Part shown: positions 56,030 to 64,000 of the stretch, one piece after another
Numbering within the stretch: position 1 is the first letter of the stretch
How the letters are laid out: each line of letters starts with the position of its first letter
Origin: Beta vulgaris subsp. vulgaris
Taxonomy: Eukaryota > Streptophyta > Magnoliopsida > Caryophyllales > Amaranthaceae
DNA: 64,000 bases
NCBI RefSeq assembly: GCF_026745355.1
Contig: NC_079208.1
Coordinates: 52,561,776 to 52,625,775, forward strand
Direction: 5' to 3'
Program-made: the position numbers and the translations under genes
The notes under the pieces: generated by a model
The model's input: the letters and a program-made list of their open reading frames with translations, nothing else
Database searches by the model: none
What the model was told of the DNA's origin: nothing

Positions 56030-57184
56030 GGATTTTGCTAAATGACGCTCTATTTTTCCTACGAACGCCCCATATTAATACAAGGGTATTTCCTTCTCTT
56101 TCCCCTTCATTCTCTATTCCCCATTCCCTCATTCATTCACCAAGTAGAACTTGGTCTAGTGGTTTGGTTTGTATATCACAACCTCAAGGTTGTGGGATCA
56201 AACCCTACTAGAGGCACTTTGGGGGTGAGGATTTCCCCTTACCATCCCCCTTTACTTCCAAGGGGTCTTACTTGCAAACCCAGGATTGATTGACCTGTGC
56301 GAGGTTTCGATCTGGTTAGGACGCCTTCTTCTTACCTTTTAAAAAAAAAAATTCCGACAAGCTCACATTTTCCAACGACTTCAATTTTTTTTTACCATCC
56401 TGTTATATCGCGGGGAAATGCTAATGTAATTAAAAAAAATCGAATAAAACTGATATAATGTCTTGAACGTGGCGCTTCGAAAAATTTAGCACGTTGACCG
56501 GTTAGGGAGTCAGGGTCTAGGGGTAACTCCCCCAAAACTTACTACATGGGGTTTAATGTAATCATTTTTTGTTTCAATTCCTATTTTGGTCGATTTTATT
56601 TAGCTTAATTAGAACATCTCGTAGTAGCGTAAAATTTGCTAGAAATTGACTTGAAACTGTCGAAAAAGCGCTCAGGCACCTAAGATAGGCGCTCGAACCT
56701 GTAGTCAGGCGCCTGTATCCATGGTTGGGCGGCTAAAGTAGGCGCTTATATTTGTGGTTAGGCGCCTATTTTAGGCGCCTGAGCACTTTTTTCGGCATTT
56801 GCAAGTTATTATAGTCCAAATTTTTTAATTAAATGAATTATGAAATTTCATTAATATTGATAATGCAATAATGTGGTCAGAAAAGTTGCACGTAATTTTA
56901 CCGGAAAGGTCGCCGAAGATATTGCCAGAGGAGTGGCGGTGTGATGATGCCACTCAACCTCTTTCAATGTGTGATGAGACAGAGTGACCGAAAAAGTGGC
57001 CGGAGAAGTCCTTGGATAATGATAGAGTGTGAGGAAGTATGAGAATAGAAGAGTGAAAGAAAGTGAGGATGTATGAGTAGGAGAGTAAGAGACAAAGTGA
57101 GGGAATAAGTATGAGTATAAATACATAAGAAGTATGTATACAGGGCATTAGTAGTAAATAAAAGGGCGGCATTTAGCAATGCAG
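56030..57184. mobile_element. Mutator-like TIR element with AGGCGCCT core and nested SINE
   Basis: The flanks are AAAAATTA (56022-56029) and AAAAATTA (57185-57192), an 8-bp match extending to 9 bp with one change. The left end TTTTGCTAAATGACGCTCTA faces, reverse-complemented, TTGCTAAATGCCGCCCTTTT. Inside are a SINE (56145-56351), a core of AGGCGCCTGAGC-like repeats (56668-56790) and a GCCGG-rich block (56890-57010) also seen at the right side of the element at 43135. It is 1155 bp with no transposase. Confidence 0.72.
56145..56351 (+). mobile_element. tRNA-derived SINE
   Basis: The head reads TTGGTCTAGTGGTTTGG (A box) and GTTGTGGGATCAAACCC (B box) about 35 nt apart, followed by a GC-richer body with GTGCGAGGTTTCGATC, then CTTCTTCTTACC and an 11-nt A tail. 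This is a complete plant SINE layout. It lies inside the TIR element 56030-57184, so it inserted after that element or was carried with it. Confidence 0.8.
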
Positions 57185-57258
57185 AAAAATTATCATTTAG
57201 AATTAGTATACATACATTATAAAAGCTATAAATATTATCAACAAAAGTTCATTTTTTT

Positions 57259-58067
57259 AGAGTTTTTTGTTAGAAACAATCTTTTATTATCACGTATTTG
57301 CGAGAAACAACCTTTTAATTTTTTTTACAACTTACAACCTTAAACAAAATTCTTTTTGCGAGATGAAACCTTTTCCATTTTTTCGTTAATGACTGTTAAC
57401 TTTTTGTCATTGATTGTGAGTTTGTTTACCTCCAACTCTTTACATTTTATTTCCCTCTACTTTTTAGCTCTATTTCTCTCCCATTTCTCTTATAAAACCC
57501 TAGTTCCCCAAATTTATTTTGCTCACCATATCTCATATCTCTCTTGGCCTTCAACAAATTTAGGATTCTTACTCATCAAATCTGAAATCTCTCTTTCTCT
57601 TTAACAATGGTAAAGTTTGAATGTGGTTTGCGGTGACTACAAGTACTTCTTGGACACATGATAATACGGGGAGAAAGTTCGTAGCTCTCAAATTCTATAA
57701 TCACTAAACTGGACAAAAAGGTTGCAACACCTTCAATTGCAGCTGCAGAGAGAGAATGATGATCCCCTACTCTTATATAGGGTGGCATATTAGAGTGTTT
57801 AATGGAGGAGAGATGATTGAGGGAGAGAGAGATGACACAAAGGGTTTGTTTTCTTTAATTTAGGGTAGAAAGGGAGGGAAATGAATTGTAAAAGAGATGG
57901 AAGTAAACCAACTCATAGTCAACGACAAAAAGTTAACGGTCAATGACAGAAAAATGGAAAATATTTCATCTCGCATTTTTTTCAAGGTTGTAAGTTGCAA
58001 AAAAAAATTTAAGAGGTTTTTTTTGCAAAAAAGTGAATATAAAAGGTTGTTTCTGACAAAAAACTCT
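57259..58067. mobile_element. Long-TIR element with gene-leader-like interior
   Basis: The first and last roughly 185 bp are inverted copies of each other: AGAGTTTTTTGTTAGAAACA at the left and its complement TGTCAGAAAAAACTCT-like end at the right. Further paired blocks are GCGAGATGAAA...CCATTTTT and GTTAACTTTTTGTC. Such long inverted repeats are typical of Mutator-like elements. Flanking poly(T) hides any target duplication. The middle (57440-57610) resembles a gene promoter and leader (TATAAAACCCTAG, then CT-rich sequence and an ATG at 57607). Confidence 0.7.
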
Positions 58068-59400
58068 TTTTTTATCTAATACAAATCCCAAATTTAGAAT
58101 CTTATTTCATGGCCCGAGAGTGATATGCTACACAAAATAATGTTTACTACCAAACATCTCATAGGGCACAGGACATAATAAAAATTAATGTGAAAAGGTC
58201 TAGATGTCTCTACAATTAAGCTAGAACAGTGGAACAATTATCGGAAAAACAATGAACCTTGGGACTATTGGCTCCACAACAATGTCTAGATGTCTCTCTT
58301 CTTTACAATTGTGCTCTAAACCTTGTGATGGTACAATTGATGATACATAATAGACTACACCTTATGCTCCATTCTTATCATTCAGTTTATATGTTACAAA
58401 ATGCTACTTGTGTTGTCAAAAAGAAAAGCAATTTTGTGATGACAATACTTCTTTGTCTATATTATAAACAACAACGATACCCCCCTGCCATTCAAAATAT
58501 GTAGTTTTTAGCCATATAGTACTAGTATTATGATCATACGAATTTTTTTTTTTTAATATTATGACTTTTAACTTACATAAGTAACAATGTTTACAATTAT
58601 ATAGTGAAATTACAAAGAGAGAGTTTAAATAGATATAATTTTGATATCATATCACAAATCTAAGAACTACACATCGATAACTTATTAGCATATAAATAAA
58701 ATACAATTTGAAGTTTATCACTATCAACTTCATTGGCATGTTCAACAATAAACATTATTTACTTATTCTAATCAAACTTTTATGACATGTATTTTTTTTT
58801 AAAAAATGTAATAAACATTTAATATTTGATAATATACGTTAAACTAACTTATCCATTACTCAATAATCTAAAATTGCACAAAAATCAACAAAGTTTTATG
58901 GAAAAAATTGTTCAAATGAGAAAAAAATGTCCAACAACCCAAATTAAATAAAAATGCAAATACAAAAATCATTTTAAAATTTCCATTTTTAATAAGCATT
59001 TAGCTCAATACAAAAATAAAAATGAGTAATTTGATTTGAAAGTCAAGCCTAGTTCAACTTTAGTACAATTTTGAAAACAAACTACTACAAATCTTCAACT
59101 TTTGTCAACAAACAAGTCTTCCTCCCTCAAACTCATCCAAACTACAAAACCTTCCACAAAAAGAGTTAAAAACTACTACAATTATGGTAGTTTATCATTA
59201 CCTTAACACAAAACTAAACCTCTTACCACCCAATTAGAAATATTGGCCGTCAACTCCGCCGGAATATCCTCTCTACTAAACCAAAACATTCACCAATTCA
59301 TGTGATGTCAAATTCATTTCTAATCCAACATTTTTTTATTTTTTAAACCTTCCAATTATTTCTAAACCCTCTTTCATTTTTTCAAAGACAAAAAACCAAC
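58068..59400. other. AT-rich DNA upstream of EXO70
   Basis: No gene or element ends are recognised. The sequence becomes A/C-rich near 59090-59230. Confidence 0.4.
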
Positions 59401-59576
59401 ATATCGCCATTACACTGTCCACCTTACTCCATCCCTCCTTACTATATACCTCCCCCACCTCTACTTTTTCTCTCTCCTAACAAAAATAAATTCAACTTTT
59501 GTTTGATTTCATTTTTAGTGAGTTTGTTTTATTCATTAATTTCAACTTGAACTTTTTATTGGAAGCTCCAGCAAAA
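59401..59576 (+). promoter_or_regulatory. EXO70 proximal promoter and leader
   Basis: ACTATATACCTCCCCCACC at about 59440 offers a TATA-like box, followed by a CT-rich stretch (TTTTTCTCTCTCC) and an A-rich stretch. The start codon context GCAAAAATGG is favourable. Confidence 0.5.
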
Positions 59577-61574
59577 ATGGAGTCTCCGCCGCGAAGTAGC
59601 GGAGCTGGTGGTGAAGATGGTGGTATTGAATCAGCTGAGAAGATAATACTACGATGGGATTCTACAGTATCTGAAGAAGCTAGAGATAAGATGATTTTCT
59701 CCGGTGACCGTCATGAAGTTGACCGTTACCTTAAAGCAGTTGATGAGATCCAACGGTCAGTTCATTCACTAGCTATGGCTTCTCCTTCTTCCGGCGGTAG
59801 TGGTGGTGGTGGTGATCGTAACCCTAATACTATCCAAATCGCCATGGCTAGACTTGAAGATGAGTTCCGTAACATCCTCCTTTCTCACTCTTCTGCGGTT
59901 GACGCTGATTCACTATTAGTTGATACACCTCGTTCTCACTCCTCTTCTTCTCGCGATCATTTCGACCATTTCGCCGCCGCCGCCGACGCCGCCGTTGAAG
60001 ATGAGGAGAGAGGAAATATTCCGAGGTTAGACAGCGGTGGAAGCAGCAGTGGTGGTGGTGGAGGTGGTGGTGGAAGTTCGAGTTCGTCGAGGAGAAGTAT
60101 TAGGTCGACTACAAGTATAAGAGAAGTTGATCTGATTCCATTAGATGCGATCGGAGATCTTAGGAGTATCGCGGAACGTATGATCGCAGCTGGATATTTG
60201 CGTGAGTGCATCCAGGTGTATGGAAGTGTGAGAAAATCTAGCGTTGATGCGAGTTTCCGAAACCTAGGGATCGAGAAACTTAGCATCGGAGATATACAGA
60301 GATTGGAGTGGGATGCATTAGAGAATAAGATCAGGCGTTGGATTAAAGCTGCTAAAGTTTGTATTAGGACGCTTTTCGCTTCTGAGAAGCGTCTTAGTGA
60401 GCAGATCTTTGATGGATTGAATGCATATTCTTCATCATCATTATCTGGTGGTGGTGCTTGTTGTGGTTCATCTCCACCTCCATCTCCGTGTTCGTATTCG
60501 GAGGCGTGTTTTCTGGAGACGGTGAAAGGACCTGCAATGCAGTTGTTTAATTTTGCGGAGGCGATAAGTATAAGTAGGAGATCGCCGGAGAAGTTGTTTA
60601 AGATCCTTGATTTGCATGATGCGTTGGCGGAGCTTTTAGCTGATATTGAGGTTGTGTTTGAGTCTAAGACGGCGGAGTCGATTAGGGTGCAGGCAGCTGA
60701 GATCTTATCGAGGTTGGCGGAGGCGGCAAGAGGGATATTGTCGGAGTTTGAGAATGCTGTATTGAGGGAACCTTCAAGGGTTCCAGTTCCTGGTGGGACA
60801 ATTCATCCATTGACTAGGTATGTGATGAATTATATTAGCTTGATATCTGATTATAAGCAGACTTTGTTTGAGTTGATTGTATCGAAACCATCTTCGAGTG
60901 GGACGAGGTATTCTGGGGAATTATCTGTGCCGGATTTTGATTTTTCGGAGTTAGAGGAAGAGAGGACTACATTAGCTTTGCATTTGATTTGGATAATTGT
61001 TATTTTGGAATTCAATTTAGAGGGGAAGTCACAACATTATAAAGATACATCTTTGGCTCATTTGTTTATGATGAATAATGTTCATTATATTGTACAAAAG
61101 ATTAAAGGGTCACCTGAATTAAGGGAGATGATTGGAGATGAATACTTGAAAAAGTTGACAGGGAAATTTAGGCTTGCTGCTACTAGTTATCAGAGGGCTA
61201 CTTGGGTGAAAGTGTTGAATTGTTTGAGGGATGAGGGTTTACATGTGAGTGGGAGTTTTTCTTCCGGGGTGTCCAAGAGTGCGTTGAGAGAGCGGTTTAA
61301 GTCTTTCAATGCAGTGTTTGAAGAGGTTCATCGGACTCAAGCCATGTGGTTTGTGCCCGATACACAGCTCCGAGAGGAGCTTAGGATATCAATAGCGGAG
61401 AAATTGCTCCCCGCTTATCGATCATTTCTTGGTCGGTTTAGGAGCCATATTGAGAGTGGCAGACATCCGGAGCAGTACATCAGGTACTCATGGGAAGATT
61501 TGGATTCAGCTGTATTGGATTTGTTTGAGGGTAACCCAGTTACGCAACACATGAGAAAAAGGTCACAGGGATAA
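59577..61574 (+). CDS. EXO70D: Exocyst subunit EXO70, probably D clade
   Basis: EXO70 proteins help the exocyst complex tether secretory vesicles to the plasma membrane; in Arabidopsis, D-clade members have been linked to autophagic turnover of type-A response regulators. The gene is a single exon of 665 residues, like other plant EXO70 genes outside the A clade. The N-terminal part (AEKIILRWDSTVSEEARDKM, then DRHEVDRYLKAVDEIQRS) and RSIRSTTSIREVDLIP match my memory of the D clade. Residues about 178-200 form a Gly/Ser run (eight consecutive Gly). The Exo70 domain covers roughly 255-650, with PAMQLFNFAEAISISRRSPEKLFKILD, and C-terminal YSWEDLDSAVLDLFEG. An upstream TTG-started extension is not needed. 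Clade assignment is from memory. Confidence 0.92.
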   Translation: MESPPRSSGAGGEDGGIESAEKIILRWDSTVSEEARDKMIFSGDRHEVDRYLKAVDEIQRSVHSLAMASPSSGGSGGGGDRNPNTIQIAMARLEDEFRNILLSHSSAVDADSLLVDTPRSHSSSSRDHFDHFAAAADAAVEDEERGNIPRLDSGGSSSGGGGGGGGSSSSSRRSIRSTTSIREVDLIPLDAIGDLRSIAERMIAAGYLRECIQVYGSVRKSSVDASFRNLGIEKLSIGDIQRLEWDALENKIRRWIKAAKVCIRTLFASEKRLSEQIFDGLNAYSSSSLSGGGACCGSSPPPSPCSYSEACFLETVKGPAMQLFNFAEAISISRRSPEKLFKILDLHDALAELLADIEVVFESKTAESIRVQAAEILSRLAEAARGILSEFENAVLREPSRVPVPGGTIHPLTRYVMNYISLISDYKQTLFELIVSKPSSSGTRYSGELSVPDFDFSELEEERTTLALHLIWIIVILEFNLEGKSQHYKDTSLAHLFMMNNVHYIVQKIKGSPELREMIGDEYLKKLTGKFRLAATSYQRATWVKVLNCLRDEGLHVSGSFSSGVSKSALRERFKSFNAVFEEVHRTQAMWFVPDTQLREELRISIAEKLLPAYRSFLGRFRSHIESGRHPEQYIRYSWEDLDSAVLDLFEGNPVTQHMRKRSQG

Positions 61575-64000
61575 TGATTGTTCAACTATGACACTAGAAG
61601 CTAGGAATTCATTCTTTAAATTTTTTTGAGGAAGCCTTTCGGGTGATGGCATTCTGTTTGAACTATGGTGATTCCTGAAGACTTCTTTCCCCTGAAGAAA
61701 CATCTGTTGATTCATCAAGGATTATAGTGAAGCAAGTAGGAAAAGATCAATATCTTCCCTCCAGGATGCCAGAGTCTGAATGTTTCTATCCTGTAAGCAT
61801 TTCTGTTGTTTGTATCTCCTCTAAATTTTAGAATTTTGGTTCGCTTTTGTTCATATGGAAACTGTTTTAATGTGTGATTTTGTCCTCAATGGTCTTATAT
61901 CTATAAGCAATATTCTTTCATATACTGCCCTTTTTTTTGTCCTTTGGAAGAAATTCTATCTGTTATTCTATTCTCATTACTCAGAACAAGATTGTTAATT
62001 CTTTAAACATCATATCTCTATGATTTATAAGAGCTTGCAAGTATTCATTTTACCATTTTCCAATTTATGCGTGGTCTAAAATCTGGGAGATTTGATAGCA
62101 TAACTGCAAATTGCATGCCTAAGGGGACCATCACTCGAGAGTCGAGACCCTGCAGGAAGTTTCCCTAGAATGGATGTACTCGAATATCATCTGAATTCTA
62201 TTTACCTGCTATAAAAGTCCAAATTTTGTGAGATCTCACCATCTTGTGCTCTCGAGTGGTTGGTGCGCTCTCTCAAGACACATAAATTGTATTAGAGAAG
62301 AATAAGAGGAGTGTGTTGAAAAAGATCAATTCCTTCCTCCCTAGATTGTAGACCATATGTCTATTTTAGAGTATCCCAATTCTTGGTTCAATAAGTTAAA
62401 CTTTGAACTTGACAAAAAAAAAAGGAAAACTTTGAACTTCCCATATCACTCTTAATGAGTACCTTTGATCAAGAACTTCAATGAGGTACTACATTGGTGT
62501 GATGGATAACCTTGTACGTAATGATCCATGTTACTCACAGTCAGGTACTTGTTTGTTGGTTGTGGGTATGTGTCCAAGTGTCCAACCACGCAGATATGTG
62601 AAAATTTTCCAGGATTTTGGCCCAAGGTTCGGAATGTTGAGCATTCTACATGGGTACTTAAGGTGAAGTGAAGCATAGTGTTGGATATTATTAAGATAAG
62701 AACTATGATATTCTAATCTCAGTTACTTACATATGAACCCCACCCAAATGTTGCCTATTAGGTGAGATTCGACGAAGTATCAATGTATGACCTTTGACCT
62801 TTCATTTTCCTACATCCTATCACAGTTGTGCTGTATTATCTTTGGATTACTATAGACTATTTGCTAGAAGTGTGCTGACTGCTGAGCACTGACTGGTGTA
62901 TTTCATCCTTCCAGAAGACTTACTTGGTTGCACATCTACTTGAAAACCTTTGCAAGTTGAATACCAAACATGCTTATGGCATTTCATGTGTGTTATTAAC
63001 ATCTTTTCGGAGTGTCTCGGTCTGAAGGTGATATGGCGTTTGGATTTGCTTTCATGTTAACATCTGGATGGTTTGTTAACCTATGTCTATCTATACACTT
63101 CAAGCCAAACTTTATTTTGTCTTTTATTATATTTAAACAGGTTAATTCCTTTGTATCTTGTGGAGTGATGCATTTGCATCACATAAGATCTGATTCTTTT
63201 AGTAGATAGGAAAAAGTTCGACGTCGAGTCGTCGATGGTACAGTGAAGAACGCCAAAACAGTTTGCTGTGATATTCATACCATGAGGCTTCTTATTCAAC
63301 ATCGTTCTTGTTCTTGTTCGAGAAGACTATGTCTTCTTAGTGCGTGAAAAGAGCTCCAGTCTTTTTATGTGTTTTGACCTTTGGGAAACCTAGACAATAA
63401 AAAGTTATGTGTGTGGGGTATGCAACTTTTTATGCACTTCATGGATTCCAAACCCAACTGATCTTTCATATCAACTTCATGGAATTTCTATCTAGAATGC
63501 ATAATTTTCAACGGCAACATGATGTTGATATATTGGAAAATTTCATCCAAGCCTAACTAATTCAACATTTATGCACATTTTACATCTTTGATTATACTAA
63601 TACCTAATGTGATTCTTGTCATAAGACGAAAATTTCATAGCTTAGTGTAAGGCATCAATTTTTTTGTCCAAAGAATTATTGCTAACAATACAAAAATCAT
63701 CCCTGTATTACAATTAATTATTCTAGTCTATATCATGCATAATTTGTGCTTTGGATTAAAAAAAATAGTTAACCACTATAAATTCATAAACAAAAATAAC
63801 ATTTTTTTTAGTACTTATTCAAAGAAGCCAGCTAATTAGGCTACCATCATCAGTGACGTGGAGCAACTAATGCCAATAATCCTGTATTAAAATTTAAAGA
63901 GATCTAACACACACACTCTCTCTCTGTGTGCATGAGATTTTAACTATAAAAAGTGCATTAAAAAAAGTCAACACTGGGAAATGAGGATTGCTTATCTTAA
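61575..64000. other. EXO70 3' UTR and downstream DNA
   Basis: The first few hundred bases are probably 3' UTR. A GTAAGC at 61793 could be the donor of a 3'-UTR intron, but no acceptor is convincing. Near 62525-62640 words such as GTGTCCAAGTGTCCAA recall the MITE at 11651, without clear ends. The rest shows no gene, and the short frames here lack family features. Confidence 0.35.

Noticed and set aside
56145..56220. Genuine tRNA gene
   Set aside because: The A and B boxes are present but no complete cloverleaf or anticodon arm can be formed, and the sequence continues into a SINE body and A tail.
59499..59576. 26-codon N-terminal extension of EXO70
   Set aside because: It would need a TTG start. 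The ATG at 59577 has a good context and fits the family N-terminus.

Overview
The window looks like nuclear chromosome sequence from a dicot plant. It is AT-rich, its genes are split by GT-AG introns, it is dense in small DNA transposons, Helitrons and SINE-like elements, and it carries one fragment of plastid DNA. The gene products resemble those of core eudicots. The repeat style hints at Caryophyllales (beet, spinach or quinoa relatives), but that is only a guess.

Five protein-coding genes are supported. FLU (5566-10991, +) is a chloroplast TPR regulator of tetrapyrrole synthesis, with five exons that join in frame to 327 residues. A UBP1B-type triple-RRM RNA-binding protein (12993-21491, -) has twelve exons joining in frame to 424 residues. 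A JAZ/TIFY jasmonate repressor (27036-29279, -) has three exons and 258 residues. A pollen-receptor-like LRR receptor kinase (47359-49766, +) has two exons and 668 residues. An intronless exocyst EXO70, probably of the D clade (59577-61574, +), has 665 residues. Their roles (chloroplast feedback, stress RNA binding, hormone repression, receptor signalling, secretion) are unrelated, as expected in a plant genome where neighbours are not operons.

Layout: 1-5200 is repeats, including two Mutator-type non-autonomous elements with perfect 9-bp target duplications. One of these seems to carry the leader and N-terminus of a histone H2A gene. 5200-21700 holds FLU and UBP1B with small insertions in and between them. 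21700-27000 holds a TIR element, one CACTA end and a poly(A)-tailed retro-insertion with a 16-bp target duplication. 27000-29300 is the JAZ gene. 29800-46000 has no intact genes and is a graveyard of Stowaway, Tourist-like, hAT and Mutator-like elements, Helitrons and SINE-like sequence, plus an atpA plastid fragment lying between two (AT)n tracts. 47000-49800 is the receptor kinase. 49800-59400 is again repeats, including a Tourist element inside a Helitron and a SINE inside a larger TIR element. 59400-64000 is EXO70 and its 3' flank.

The most unusual material is in the repeats: the gene-capturing Mutator elements; a Helitron family whose copies share a G-box-like motif and an antisense tRNA-like module; a conserved core of about 90 bp found inside elements with different termini; and TIR elements with GC-rich palindromic centres. 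All calls come from reading the sequence. Splice sites were chosen by eye for GT-AG and frame continuity and checked against remembered family sequences.
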